The notes: generated by a model not told the origin, from the letters alone. 64,000 bases of DNA from Cryptomeria japonica (GCF_030272615.1 NC_081407.1:142416897-142480896); one strand, 5' to 3'; counted from the first letter of the stretch, positions 25,978 through 39,337 are shown. Translations and numbers: made by a program.

Positions 25978-28900
25978 TCATTGATCTTCTTCTTCATCCA
26001 ACTCATCATCATGACCATGATGATGATGATGATGATGATGATCATCGTCGTCGTCATTGTGTTCATCATCGTCATCGTCATCACCATCACCGTCACCATC
26101 ACCATCACCATCACCATCACCATCACCATCACCATCACCATCACCATCACCATCACCATCACCATCACCATCACCATCACCATCACCATCACCATCACCA
26201 TCATCAGCAACATCATCATCATCAGCTTCTTCTTCGTGTACATTTCTCTCAGGAACATCATCGACTAAATGTCGATCGTGATCATCATCTATATTATCTT
26301 CTTCTTCTTCGGTATCTTCTTCTTCCATCACATTATACATTATCGGCCTTCCTCTTGGATCATGTCTAACAACAAATGACCAACCCGGTTTATATGGAAC
26401 CTCTGAGTAAAGTACTTGCTCACATTGACTTGGAAGAACATAGGGCTCATCCCCAACTCATTCAAATGACCTTGTATTAACCATTGTAAATCCATTATCA
26501 TGTTCGATAAGAGTTCTATCAGGATCATTTTTATTCAGTCGTAGCCTATACCATTTGATGATGAACATGACTAATTTGAAGGAATTAAAGTCACACTCAA
26601 GTATATCATCCAAAATGCCATAGTATGGATTTTGAGACTCTTGAGGATGTATGTCATTTCTAGATGAAATATTGGTCACCTCAAAGACTGGAGCTATCCC
26701 AGAATCACAAGTTTTCTTTGTGTCATCCAACTATTTGATGTGAAATTTATGACCATTGCAGCACAAAGCCTTGTGGTGTTTGACCTACAATATGTCTAAC
26801 ATATTAAAATTATTGCATCATTAGTTGATAAACATACGGGTGATTAATAAAATTATACGTACCTGTTGATCTCTTAAACCATATGCTAAATCAATTTCCC
26901 TTTGTGTAACATTGGAATCTCCATTACGATGAGCTTCTTTAACCAATGAAGTGACACCATCCCATGTTAATGTGTGACCAAAATGTTGACATCGTTCAAT
27001 CCACACCATCATCCAATCAAGATTGTTTGCAATATACAAATGTAGCGCATCCCACTCCCGACCAACTATACAAATAATTAATAGACCACTTACAACTGAT
27101 TTATTTAGAAGATGAAGAATTAATTTACTACAATAACATCTTATAATTACCTCTCACTTTCTTCAATCTACCTTTCCCCATCAAGTGCTCCCCTTCGAAT
27201 TTATTAATGGGGTTGGGATCCCAAATGCGATCTACGTGGATTTTTGCTGCAAACTTAGGAAGATATTCAGTAATGTACACCATAGTTTGGTATACCATAT
27301 ATCCCTCCACCATAGAACCCTCAGGATGTGCTCTTTGTCGAACCAAAGCCTTCAAAAATTTCAAGTGCCTCTTAACCATCCACATTGACCTAGTGTGTAC
27401 AGGTCCACACAATTCGATCTCCTCAACTTGGTGTATGAGGTAGTGTTCTTGTGCATTGAAAAAAGTTGAAGGTAGACACTTTTGAATTTCACACATTAGA
27501 TGAGGGATTTTTCTCTTCTAATATTTTATATCTTCCTTGTGGATTTCTTTAGATGACAACCACCTAAAAGAGATTGAAGATGCAAAAATATATAAACGAG
27601 ACTTTACAAAATAATATACAATATATTGCATAACAAGTAAAACAAATGGCAAATATAATATCTATACAACAAATTGAACAAACATCACTACTTACCTCAT
27701 GTATTTTCCAAGATCATATATGACTTGCTTGATATTATTGTCGAAGTGGTCTGGGAGAGATAGAGGTAGAACGTACTACAACAATTATAAAAGGATCTTT
27801 TCATTGTTTTCTAACATAATACAATGAAAAGTACATGCACAGTATACAAATATATATAGTAAATACACAAGAATGCGAATTACCTTAATGAAGGTATGCC
27901 AATCATGTGTTTTCATCCCTGGCCCAAATTCACTCTTCTTTGATATGAGATTGTTTATGTTCGCAGCAAATCCTGTGGGAAATCAAATTTTTCGTATGAC
28001 TTCTTTTATAGAATTGCTTTGCTGCTCCGTTAATAACCAAGGAAGGGCACTTATATTAATCTGATCTCCATTGCTATTTGATTGAATGACATTTTTCATT
28101 GCATGATTGGATTCCACAATGTCACTACAAATTTTGACAATTTTTCTTTATCACGCCTTCCATCCAATATTTTCCATAATGTCTCTGTTATATTCTTTCC
28201 AATATGCATTGTATCAAACAAATGCACAATTTGTAGTTGCTCGTAGTAAGGCAACCTATTGAATTATCTGGGATAACTTTTTAGTCCCTTTCAAAGGTGG
28301 TCATCCATGCCTTGATGACCTTTAGTATCATCAATTACATCATCAGTAAACAAAACACGATAGAAAAATTCAAATTCCAAATATAAACCATTAGATGGAA
28401 TAACATTACCTTGATGATTAATTCTATTATATTCCAACTTCCATAAGTGAGGAGTCATTCTTCATGGCTTTGATGTACTCTCTTCTTTCCCATTGAAAAG
28501 ATGTTTTTCAGTATTCCGTTACTTATGATTTTTGTGAAGGAAGTGCCTATACTCATCAAACACCCGCTTTCCTAAACTTTTTGAATCATGGGATTTCATC
28601 TTTGGACCATAAACTGGACATGCAAATTTTCCCTTTGTTTGAAGACCTACAAGATAATGTATAATTCTATTAAATCTGTTAATTTTTATAATTATAATTA
28701 TCATGCGCAACTTGAACACTATAACGTACCACAAAAATATGTTAGCCCTGGGGCATCATGTATTGTCCATACAAGCATTGCGTGGAATTGAAATTGTCTT
28801 TGTCCTATTGGTCTAGAGATATCATACATGGTCACACCATTCCATAACTCTAGCAACTCATCGATAAGAGGCTCAATATATACATTCATATCTTTAACTT

Positions 28901-30330
28901 GGTACTTGCCTAGTGGAATGAACACAAACATTACATAATTATTATGACCATTTTACTGCAATATTTATAATTAAATGTAGATGACTATTAAATGATAAAA
29001 TACTTGGAACAATCATTGCCAACATTATGTGCTCCCTCTTTATTGACATCCATGGAGGAATATTATTGTTGATAACAAAAATAGGCCACACCGAGTAAAC
29101 AGATCTCAACTCTCCAAATGGATTGACATCGTCCGCTACCAATGAAAGCCTGAGATTATGAGGTTCTTCTTTAAAGTGTGGCCACTTTTCCTCTATGTCC
29201 ATAAATGCTGAACCATCCATAGGCATTCGAATAATGTCATCTCGACTTCTATTGCATGCATGGTAATCCATAAATTGTGCCAAGCTAGTGCACTTGAATA
29301 ATCGTTGCATACGTGGAATAATGAGAATATAACAAAGAACCTTGCAAGGCACCTTTTTTGTTATTTGATCTGTTCGATATCTACTGATATGACATTCAGG
29401 GCATTCTATTCCAAATTCATGTTGTTTATGATATATAATATGATCATTGGGACAAGCATCTATTGTTTGATAATCCATTACAATATCTTTCATAATGGTA
29501 GATAATTCTCGGTATGAGCGAGGTAGAATATTTGATGGTGGTAAGGAAAAATCACCTATCAATATACAACAAAAAAAAAAGTTTGAGGTGTTAATATAAA
29601 GAATATTAATGGTACACGATTCACCATTTATTAACTGTAATGACATGTATGACACACCTTAACATACGTGAGATTGTTATGTTGGATAAACCATTCATAA
29701 CCTTCAAGTTCATCAACAACAATACAACAGAGAGAAGAGTTGTTGGGAGCCTTTGTAAAGGGGCTCATATGCCTTCTCAAGAAGAGGTAAATCATGAACA
29801 TCAAGGTCATCCTGATCATCATGATCAGCTGTGCCAGTACTAAATGTGTCACAGATCAATGTATTTGTACCATCATCTTCAATTGTGTTTTCTGGTACAT
29901 GATCGTCATCTTTCATGGGATCATTATCTTCAGCTTCGATATTCACACCTCCATGTTCCTCCACTTCGAAAACCATATTCTTTGGGTTGTGTTGGTCCAT
30001 ATCATGTGCCCTGGGGTGCTCGACCTATATAAAAATGATCAACATAAATAAACCATGATCATGATCTCATTATCAAGTGATTTCTTATGTATATAAATTG
30101 TTAAAACGATATAATGAACAACTTACCAGTGGATGATAATCATGTCCCCCTTCAATGTGACCATGCTACCTACAATGTTTCTTAGCTGTTTTGATTAGAA
30201 GTCTTCTAGTCTTTAAGCCCTTACAAATTTTGCAGGGACAATAACATTTCCCATCACCTTTTCTTTTCAAGTTAGACCATAATCTAGCAATTGTCTCCTT
30301 ATTTTGTTCTTCACTGATATCATCTAACAT
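25978..30330 (-). pseudogene. CACTA tnp2-type transposase (TNPD-like)
   Basis: Starts at ATG 30330 with a Transpos_assoc-type zinc-binding segment (CYCPCKICKG). An acidic linker and LEKAYEPLYKGS (near 29770) follow. The tnp2 domain proper lies at about 29490-27900, with signatures TIDACPNDHIIY, LVADDVNPFGE and NNNIPPWMSIKREH. Next come a DUF4218-type region (27500-27130; FFNAQEHYLIHQ), a DUF4216-type region (26660-26460; YGILDDILECDFNSFKLVMF), EPYVLPSQCEQVLYSEVPYK, and an acidic tail ending at 25978. Introns separate these blocks. It is the catalytic transposase, cutting at the CACTA ends. Some in-frame stops exist (for example near 30170 and TGA near 26459), so this copy is probably dead or close to it. 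Confidence 0.85.
26080..26205 (-). repeat. CACCAT hexanucleotide array in tnp2 tail
   Basis: About 20 near-perfect CACCAT units (plus strand) that read as Gly-Asp repeats in the frame of tnp2. They are flanked by GAT/CAT triplet runs giving poly-Asp and poly-His. It extends the acidic C-terminus. Both strands are open in several frames because the repeat has no stop. Confidence 0.9.
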
Positions 30331-32210
30331 GGTCTTTCTTCACAGGCAAAAAAATCAGGCTATGGAAACTTCAGTGCAAAAGCTTCACAAAAATTGCAAA
30401 TCAAACCAAAACCATTTAACTCTTCTTTTTCATCTTAAAACATTGAACTTAATAGAGAACGTATTTAATGTAGCTGATTGTGTGAATTTCTGAGCATTGT
30501 GTCTACAAATTCTTACTAAAAGTTTGCCTGTTGCAGACTTTCTGAGAGACATTTTTGAGTATTCTAAGCCTTGGTTCTTGTATTTTCACTGGTGATAAGT
30601 TGGAAACTTTATGGCAGACCTGTAGCCAATCGATCTAATTTTGACAAGTTATACACCAAGCAAATAGGCATCTAGAACTAGCATTGTTTGCAGGTCATCC
30701 CTACCCTATGCCATGGGTATATGGCTACCCAGAACTCCATTTTAAGCATCAATCCTGGAAATGATCGGTATATGACTACCCGAAACTCCAGTTTAAGCAT
30801 TAAGTTACATCATTATTGACCTTAATTTGGGATGCAAAGCCAAAACCATTTTGATGAGATCATGATCCCACTAATACTATTTTGCCTTGTTAATTTTTCA
30901 CCCATAAAAATGATAGAACCAGATATAATATGCCATCAATGCCCATATACCGACAATGCTCAAGATGATCCACTTAGAGGTAGAGTTTAACCACTTTCCA
31001 TATAGGTAGATTATCTCTAACCTCATTTTCCCTATAGGTAATTGATTAGGTTCATTTTAGAGTCTTATTTCCAAATATGTACCTCTATGTTAGCTTTTTG
31101 CTTTATTATTTGCCTGTTTATGCTTAATCTTGTCAATTTTGCATAATTTTACTTAGTTCTTGCATCTTCAATGAAATTATATCTAATCATATCCAATCAC
31201 ATCAAAATGGAACAATTAATCATATTGCTGGGCTCTCCTAGAGGAATTAAATTGAACGAAATTGACTATTCCCCAATAAAATGTTTTGAAATGGTGAATG
31301 TATAAGTTTGTAGTTTACTTTCCTAGACTAGGACCCCATTTTGTCAACATTTCCCTATGAAAGCATAAATATTTTTTCTTGAAGAGAACATCTAACAGAT
31401 TATGCTTCATTGTATAACACATTTTCATAATCAATCATTCAACTTCACATGGATAAAAGAATTCACATATTCTAAGTCATGATCTGATGATGTGAACAAC
31501 TCATATGCAACTATATGGCATGCAAAGCATTTATTTTAACATACACTTATTCATCCATATTGCATGGATAACAATACAAGGCTCACATATTGGTCTAAGA
31601 GGATGCCATGGTCTCACAAAGTAACCAAGAACCATATGAAATGATGGTCTTGAATCCACACAAAACTAGGGAGGATCCATACGATTATGTATGACTTCCC
31701 CCTTGTTTGTTTAATGGGATTAGCCTCCAAGACATAGCCGTCAATAATCACTAAGAATGTACAAGTGGATCGTAGCTACCCATACAACAAACACTTACCC
31801 CTATCCTCAAATTTTCCCAATGTTTGATTCCTTATATACACTCATCCAAGGTTATCTACATCGATCTTGGTGAGGAATCACATCACAACAAAGATAGCAA
31901 GAGTTTCACTAAACTACCAAAGATCATAAATATTGAAAGAAAGAAAAAATAGTACCAATAATAAGTCAAATAAATGTGTTCAATTCCAATAGCAAATCAA
32001 CAATAGCCACAATAACTACACAATAGAGAAAACTCACAATAGTGATTAAACTAATTCAAACAAGATAAAATAAAATTGTTGGCCCATGCAACAAAGATGA
32101 GAGATCATCAATAATTGAAGGAAACTTCACAATCCTTAAAAGTGCACATTACATAACTATACAACTAGAAATTGTGGCTAAATAGAGTGAAGATTCATCA
32201 TGACTCCAAT
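30331..32210. repeat. Non-coding, with short tandem duplication
   Basis: No gene seen. A unit of about 52 bp (GTATATGGCTACCC ... TTTAAGCAT) is repeated at 30717-30755 and 30770-30806. Confidence 0.5.
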
Positions 32211-32211
32211 A

Positions 32212-32465
32212 ATAGTCCCTCATGTGTGCATTTGTGGCATGAACACAAAAACTCCCACATGGCATGGCCATGTACCTAATGGAGAAGACATGCCTAGGCT
32301 ACATGCCCAAAAAACATGACTATAATAATAGTCCCTCATGTATGCATTTGTGGCTTGCACACTACAAATCCTAACATATCATGGCAATACACCTCATAGA
32401 GAAGACACACCTAGGGCCACATTGCACATAGCAACATGCCTTACAAAGAATACATGCATAGGGCA
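32212..32465. repeat. Tandem repeat of about 120 bp
   Basis: ATAGTCCCTCATGTGTGCAT at 32211 recurs as ATAGTCCCTCATGTATGCAT at 32328, and downstream words (GAGAAGACA, CACATGCC) recur at similar spacing. There are two full diverged units and part of a third. Confidence 0.65.
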
Positions 32466-33590
32466 CATGCCACATAGCAATGTGTCTTATGGAAAAATGT
32501 GCATGCATGTCACACACCAAAGCTATATGTATACATCATGAGGCACATTCATATGTTATCAAACACAACCTATTGTATCTAACATGAGTTACTCTCTACA
32601 TGTGTGCAAATCTTCCAACACTAATCACCACTAAGAAGGAATAATATAAAATTCATCTTCAAATATTTGTGTGTGTGTGTGTGGAATTGTGTCTTTGAAC
32701 CCAATTCGCTACCATCAACAACATGTAACCATCACCTACACTATATCAAAACATAAGTATGGTGTGACATCATATCTATTTGCATAATGTCAAAACACAT
32801 GCAAACATGAAAATCATCATAGCATGACAAAAATAAATCTCCACATGTTGGAACAAAGACATAAATAAGATAATAGGGTAAGAGGAAACCCATACCAAGA
32901 ACCACATACCAACTATCAGCAATGCCATCAAGATAAATGTAGGATAGGATACCACTATGAGCCATCCAATGGTCCATTCTATGAGGAGAACTAGGGGATA
33001 CTATCTTTGAAAGGTGTGGTCAATAGAGATAATCCCTACTAATGCCACAATATGTCACCATAGCTTCTTGAGTTTTCCATTCTTCTACTTAACACCACAT
33101 TTATTGAGTTCCACAACAGTGAGGTTGGTTCTCAATAGGATGCACAAACGTGTAAACACAGAAGCATGGTTTCATCATACTTGTACAACAATACAAATTC
33201 ATTTTTCTAGTTAATTACTTAGTGTAAAAATAACTCGATTACATAACACAGGGAAATAATCACCATAAGTTTTCAAATAAACTGCCCAAACATCAATTGG
33301 AGTTACCCTTTCTAAGGTACAAACATAATTTATTTATAACTTCAAAATTAAAATAATCACAATACATCCAAATAAGTTCAATAGTGCATGGAAATAGACA
33401 ACATGATCCATAATTAAACCCATAAATTACCCTAATTGGATATGCTAATAAAATGGTGTCTCAAATAATAGAGATTATGTTGGACCTATAATAGAGATCT
33501 GGACTTTGTTTCATCATACACAAGCATGGTTTCATCATACTTGTATCCAAATACACCATCCATAGATAGGTACTCAGTACCACAATCTCA
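32466..33590. other. Non-coding CACTA interior
   Basis: Short frames only. A GTGT microsatellite lies at about 32669-32682. The phrase AAGCATGGTTTCATCATACTTGTA appears twice, near 33162 and 33521. Confidence 0.5.
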
Positions 33591-33599
33591 TGGGTACCC

Positions 33600-34175
33600 T
33601 TTTAGCTGAATTTACCCTATATTTAGGTGAATCTACCCTTGTATCATTCCTTGATCTAGTATGTCATTCCACCAATCAATAATTTTTCCATATTCTTGGG
33701 AGAATACACTATCCCTTAGGTGAATATGCCATATCCTTAAATGAATCCTCCTTGTCATCATCCTAACTCCTCTTTTTGTTAAGTCTTATCCCTTCATCTT
33801 TAGGAAAATCCACCTATCCTTATGTGAATCTACTTTCTCTTAGGTGAATCTATTTCACATAAATCATTTATCTTATCCATCTTTCTTACACAAATGGTGA
33901 ATTTTTCCTATCCTTAGATGACTACACTCCCATTTAGGTGAATCTATCTAGTTTTAGTCTCCTTCCATTATTTTGTCCAAATTTGTATCCTCTAGTTTAC
34001 ATGAATCTACTTGTTCTTAGGAAAATCAACCCTATCATTCTAAGGAAAATTCACCTTGTCATCATCCTTATTCATCTACCTTTCAAGTGTATAGTCCATC
34101 CATCCTTGGGAGAATCTAACATATTATTGGGAAAATCCACTCCCTCTTAGGTGAATCCACCTTTTCCACCTTCTC
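33600..34175. repeat. Degenerate short repeat, TTAGGTGAATCTAC type
   Basis: More than a dozen degenerate copies of CTTAGGTGAATCTACC or CCTTAGGAAAATCCACC at 20-45 bp steps. Coding potential is low. Confidence 0.7.
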
Positions 34176-35767
34176 ATTAATCTATTATTTGTTCTAAGAA
34201 GGACACAAAAGTGGATAGAAAACAATAGAGGAGATAGTACTTAAACAAGTGCTAAGGAATTGCATTAGTGACATGTCACAAATGTGAGTTATACATGTTC
34301 CAAATTGATTGATTCTGATGAAGGAACTAAGTTATCTACAATAAATAGCCACCCAAGAAACCCATTTGCTTTAGGAAAACTATCTTCTTAGTAGTAGCTT
34401 AATTCTTGAGACACTTGATTTAGATATGATCTTGTAAATGGTGTTAAAAAGAGTAATTAGTCACCAACCAACCACACTCTTCATTTGTATATTTAAGAAT
34501 TAGTTTGGTCAAACCTTGATTGTAACAAGCATAACAAAATCCTCCATGATAAAGTTAACAACAAATATATTGTTGCATAACCAAATCTTTGTGGTGGGTG
34601 TGTTCAACAAATATATTATTGTGTGAATTGCTTTTGTCCAAAATGTAGGAACTTGATCTACATATCCATGAAGGCATGATTAGGTCTCTATACAACACTG
34701 TTTTGTTGATGCATATATGTAGTGGTTAGTTGTTTTCTTTTAGTTGTGGATAAACCATTTTGAGTGAATTTCTCATTTACTTGAGCATTTTGCATTTAGA
34801 GAACAACTGGATGACCATTCAACAAGGGGTTTAAACTCTTTGAACTTCACAAATGCTTGAGCTTTTCTTGTCAAGCAATGTACCCACATCTTAAAGACAT
34901 CAAATTATGAAAGATGATAGTCCCAAATCTGCAAATGACTGTCACAGCATAGTGAATAAGGGAAATCCATAGATACATTAATGAGTAGCCCTAGATCAAT
35001 ACAAAGAGAACACATGCATGCTAAGGGAGCATTGAACAAGCCTTTTTCAGGATAATATAATGGTAGTAAAAGAAATGAATAAAGAGCATAAGTTCATCAA
35101 GAACAATTCTTAGCCACAAAGATCTAAGGTAATCATAGAGGAGCTGATAATAAGTGAGTTCAAGAAGACACACTCAAACCTTCATCACATTCCATAAAAA
35201 GAAAATCATTATTCCATATAATTGGAAGGAAATGATATATTGCAAAGATTACTATGAAGGTCTAAAATAGTAAAAGAGATGAGACTAATCTTTTATTTCT
35301 ACTTACAATAGTGAATTGGTTGAGATATACGCATAGACAAAGTGAATGACATGTATGAGAACAACCTCAATAAAGGTAAAAAGGACAATAAATAGTAGTG
35401 ATAGATGACAATGCATTGAATGTGCCAAGAAAAAGACAGTGGAAGCCATGGAGAAATCACTATCAAAACAAAGCCATTAAATAAAACTATGTTGGTGCAG
35501 CTTGAGAAGCACAGTAGAACAATGAAAAAAGAACACTACTTGGTCCTTGAAAAGCATGTAGTTGCAATGATTGAAAACCACAATGACAACATAGAGGGCA
35601 TGAATGTTTGGAGTATTTCCATTCTTAAGAATCTCATGATAGTCCATTATTAGGACAGGTGAAGTGCACTATGAAAGTGTATTAAAAAGCTAATATAGCC
35701 ATAAGTGATAGTGCCAATGCTTTGAGTTCAAATCCTCACGAAATACAGTCATGCTTATCTCAATGCA
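34176..35767. other. Non-coding CACTA interior
   Basis: No gene recognised. A 77-codon frame at 35420-35653 has no family resemblance that I can name. Confidence 0.45.
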
Positions 35768-36011
35768 ACATTTGCCAGCATCCTCCCTGTGTGTGCCAAA
35801 ATAGGAGCTTTGGAACAAGGTATGGACATCCATCAAAGCATAATTGAAGGGGGTTTTTTGTCAGAAATTAGTTGCAAATGCTCCAATAACAAAAATCACA
35901 AAATGGGGTAGCATACACACGACATGTGAACTGTATGACGGAATACCTCAAAGAGATGTCATTTCATGGAATTTTAAGATTGCAGGATATGCACAAAATG
36001 GATTAATTCAC
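35768..36011 (+). pseudogene. Captured pentatricopeptide (PPR) gene fragment
   Basis: Reads TFASILPVCAKIGALEQGMD then, after a frameshift near 35860, KWGSIHTTCELYDGIPQRDV and ISWNFKIAGYAQNGL. These are the typical phrases of plant PLS-class PPR proteins, which act in organelle RNA editing and processing. Only about two repeats are present, with a frameshift and no start or stop. It lies about 330 bp inside the right end of the CACTA, opposite to the transposase genes. That fits transduplication of a host gene piece. Confidence 0.75.
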
Positions 36012-36131
36012 AAAAAAAAACTAGTTGCCCTTGATTGTGAAAAAAAAAATTAGTTGCCCTTCATTGAAAAACAAAGAGTTCCTTTGATTGCAAAAAAAAC
36101 CTTACCTTGCTTGTGCAGAGATCGCTCCGGC

Positions 36132-36151
36132 GGGGGGGGGGGGGGGGGGGG
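36132..36151 (+). repeat. Run of 20 G
   Basis: An uninterrupted homopolymer of G following CTCCGGC. The length may be a sequencing or assembly estimate. Confidence 0.9.
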
Positions 36152-36234
36152 CAGGGAGGCAAGACGGTTGCCACTTGCTTCGGTTTGCTTTCAAAATGAA
36201 AATGCGTTGTGTTTTTTTAAAAAATAAAATGCCC

Positions 36235-36339
36235 AAGGTCGTCGGAATTCCGACGAACACAGGCATTTAAAAAAAAAAAAAATCAAATTTTCACACAATG
36301 CTCCTTGTCTGTCGGAATTTGACCCCAAATGTATTAGTG
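36235..36339. repeat. CACTA right terminal and subterminal repeats
   Basis: GTCGTCGGAATTCCGACGA (36238) and GTCGGAATTT (36311) precede the inverted terminal sequence ending in TAGTG at 36339. TAT at 36340-36342 is the target duplication. Confidence 0.9.
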
Positions 36340-36342
36340 TAT

Positions 36343-39051
36343 GGCTAAATTTGATGATAGCTGGATATGGCATAGGAGACTCTGCCATGTAAACTTTGAT
36401 AACATTGTGAAGGCTAGTAAGATCAAGGCAGTTAGAGGGTTGTCGATGCTAAGCAAACCGGATAATACCTTGTGCAGAGAGTGTCAATTGGGGAAAATGT
36501 CTTCCTCAACCTTTAAAGGTAAATCTTTCATTGCTGACAACTTGCTTGATCTTGTGCATACTGATTTGTGTGGTCCTATGAAAACTAGAAGTGTGTAGGG
36601 TGATAGGTACTTCATGATTCTCATTGATGACTGCTCAAGAATGATGTGGGTCACATTCTTGAAAGACAAGTCTGAAGCCTTTGTAAAGTTCAAATCTTTT
36701 AGAGCATTAGTGGAGAAGGAAAGCGGTAAAAGGATCAAGTGCCTAAGAACTGATCAAGGAGGGGAATTCACTTCCGGTGAATTCAACAAGTACTGTGAAG
36801 AAAATGGCATCAAGAGGCAACAATCTGCCCCCCGGACTCCACAATAGAATGGCCTAGCAGAGAGGAATAACTGGACTACAGTTGAAGCAGCTAGAACCAT
36901 GTTGATTCAAGGAAAGGTAGCTCACACCTTTTGGAGAGAAGCGATGAGCACTGCAGTCTACACAATAAACCGGGTACTCATCAAGAAAGGTAAGGATAAA
37001 ACTCCTTATGAGTATTGGATCAGTAAGACACCCGTGGTTAGCTACTTTAGAGTATTTGGTAGCAAATGTTACATCAAGAGGAGTGAACACCAGAGCAAAT
37101 TTGATGTGAAATGTGATGAGAGAATATTCCTAGGATATTCCACCAAGAGCAAAGCTCTCAAGTGTTTCAACAATAGGACCCATAGAATTATGGAAAGCAT
37201 CAATGTAAGAGTTGATGAAACCTCTGAGAAAACTGAGGAAACTGACAGTGAGCAAGCAGTAAATGAACTGGTTGTAACATTCTGGGAACCGGTTGTCAGT
37301 CAACCAAGTACCAGTAACAGTGTTCCTACACCGGTAGATGTAGATGCTGATATTGATGGAGATGAGGATGAAGAAGAAAAGCAAGAGGAATCCATTAAGA
37401 CCATTCCTCGATATGTCAAGCTGAATCATGATCCTAAGAAGATCATAGGAGATAAGGATGCAGGAATCCTTACAAGAAGAAAGGTCAGAGAAAACTCATG
37501 TATGATCTCTGAATTTGAGCCTAAATCATTCAAAGAGGCTCATAAAGATGAAGATTGGATCAAGGCAATGGAAGAAGAACTTGACCAGATAGAGAAAAAT
37601 GGTACATGGTCTTTGGTACCTAGACCGGAGCATAAAAATGTCATTGGTACCAAATGGGTTTTCAGAAATAAGCTGAATGAGGATGGAATAGTGATTAGGA
37701 ACAAAGCGAGATTGGTGTGCAAAGGATATGCTCAAGAAGAAGGAGAAGACTATGGAGAAACCTTTGCTCCTGTAGCCAGATTGGAAGGGGTTCGTATGCT
37801 TCTTGCATATGTAGCTTTTAAAGGTTTCAAAGTATATCAAATGGATGTAAAATATGCATTCCTAAATGGTGTACTTGAAGAGGAGGTGTATATTAAGCAA
37901 CCAAATGGGTTTGCCCTATCTGAAGATAGTGACATGGTATGTAGGCTACATAAAGCCTTATATGGTCTAAAGTAGGCACCTAGACCATGGTATGAGCGTC
38001 TGCATTCCCATCTTGTGAAGATTGGATTTGAGAGAACAAGTGAAGATAGCAATATCTACTTGAAGTCTGAAGGAGATCAGATCCTGATCTATGAGGTATT
38101 TGTTGATGACATTATCTTTGGTGGAGATGACAAGATGAGTCATGAGTTTGTTGATGAGATGAAGAAAGAGTTTGAGATTTCACTCATAGGGAGATTAAAT
38201 TCTTCATTGGATTGCAGATCCAGCAGATGAAAGATAGAATCTTTATCACTCAGTCCAAGTATGTCAAAGAGGTGTTGAAGACCTTTGGCATGGAAGATAG
38301 AAAACTGGTTGGTACTCCGATGGTGACCGGTTGTAAACTATCCAAAGAAGATGACTCTGCATTAGTCGATGAGAAGGAATACCGATCAATGATTGGTAAG
38401 TTGCATTATGTAGTGCATAGCAGACTAGATATTGCACATGCAGTTGGAATTACTACAAGGTTCCAGAAAAGCCCAAGAGAATCCCACTTGGTTGCAGTCA
38501 AGAGGATTCTTAGGTATCTGAAGGGAACTATTGGCTATAGATTGTGGTATCCATATAGCAAGGATTTCAACTTGAAAGTATACATAGATGCTGATTGGGC
38601 AGGCAATATAGATGACCGGAAAAGCACAACCGGTAGTGCATTCTTTCTCGGTGGAAGACTGGTCTCATGGATGAGTATGAAGCAGAGTTGTATCACTCAG
38701 TCTACAGTGGAAGCAGAGTATGTTGCATCTTTCATGAACTGCACTCAGACAATTTGGATGAAGCATGTATTAAATGGCTTCAAAGTTCCTATATCTAAAT
38801 CGGTAAGTATATTTTGTGATAGTACTAGTGCAATTAATATCTCCAAGAATCCAGTTTTACATTTTAGAACCAAGCACTTCGAGCTTAAGTATCATTTCTT
38901 GAGGGAAAAGGTTCAAAACAAAGAGATTGCACTGGAACATGTTTCCAGTCAGGAGTAATTAACAGACATATTCACCAAGCCTCTCCTAAAGGCTACATTT
39001 ATGTACTTAAGAGGTGAATTAGGGGTGTTGCCCCTTCTAGAGGTAAACTAA
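36343..39051 (+). pseudogene. pol: Copia A integrase, reverse transcriptase, RNase H
   Basis: Continues the frame broken by the CACTA. GAG-pre-integrase zinc finger (WIWHRRLCHVNF, CRECQLGK), integrase core with ILIDDCSRMMWV, RTDQGGEF and NGLAERN (Asp, Asp, Glu all present), reverse transcriptase ([20 protein letters not shown]; catalytic FVDDI near 38100) and RNase H (YIDADWAG; STVEAEY), ending at TAA 39049-39051. Damage: stops at 36596, 36844, 37972 and 38956, each at a position where Gln is expected, and a one-base deletion near 38190. Not functional. Confidence 0.92.
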
Positions 39052-39337
39052 AGGTATATGCTCCACATCAGTCAGGTATTGCATAGTCAAATTTTTCTTC
39101 AGGATTGATGTGTTGAAGGATGCTACTCCTCAGGGGGAGCAACCTAATGGAATAGGGAAGCTTGTGCCTCCACTTTGGCATTGTTGTCAAAGGGGGAGAA
39201 GATGTGAAGTGGAGAAGATATCTGCAGAAATTGGGGGAGAAGATGTGAAGCAGAGAAGATATTTGCAGAAATTGTGGGAGAAGATGTGAAGCAGAGAGAT
39301 ATCTTTGTATATTGCCATCAATGCCAAAGGGGGAGAT
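39052..39337 (+). other. Copia A 3' untranslated region and polypurine tract
   Basis: Contains three imperfect copies of a GGGGGAGAAGATGTGAAG phrase (39191-39290) and the polypurine tract AAAGGGGGAGA (39326-39336) next to the 3' LTR. The repeats look like extra polypurine tract copies. Confidence 0.8.

Larger units (their letters stand above)
13980..36339 (-). mobile_element. CACTA (EnSpm) DNA transposon, 22.4 kb
   Basis: Ends are CACTAGTACATTTGGG (left) and the inverted CACTAATACATTTGGG (right), with 3-bp target duplications TAT at 13977-13979 and 36340-36342. Subterminal GTCGGAATTC-type repeats lie next to both ends, as is typical. Coding content is on the minus strand: a tnp2-type transposase (30330-25978) and a SET plus TNPA-like gene (25520-21950). 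The element is long because of non-coding DNA, nested LTR debris (15.4-18.5 kb and 19.07-20.41 kb) and a captured PPR fragment (35.77-36.01 kb). Confidence 0.95.

Noticed and set aside
25975-26281. Long open frames on both strands (Ser-Pro, Thr-Ile, Met-Val repeats)
   Set aside because: They come only from the CACCAT hexamer. Only the minus frame continuous with tnp2 (Gly-Asp) is taken as coding.
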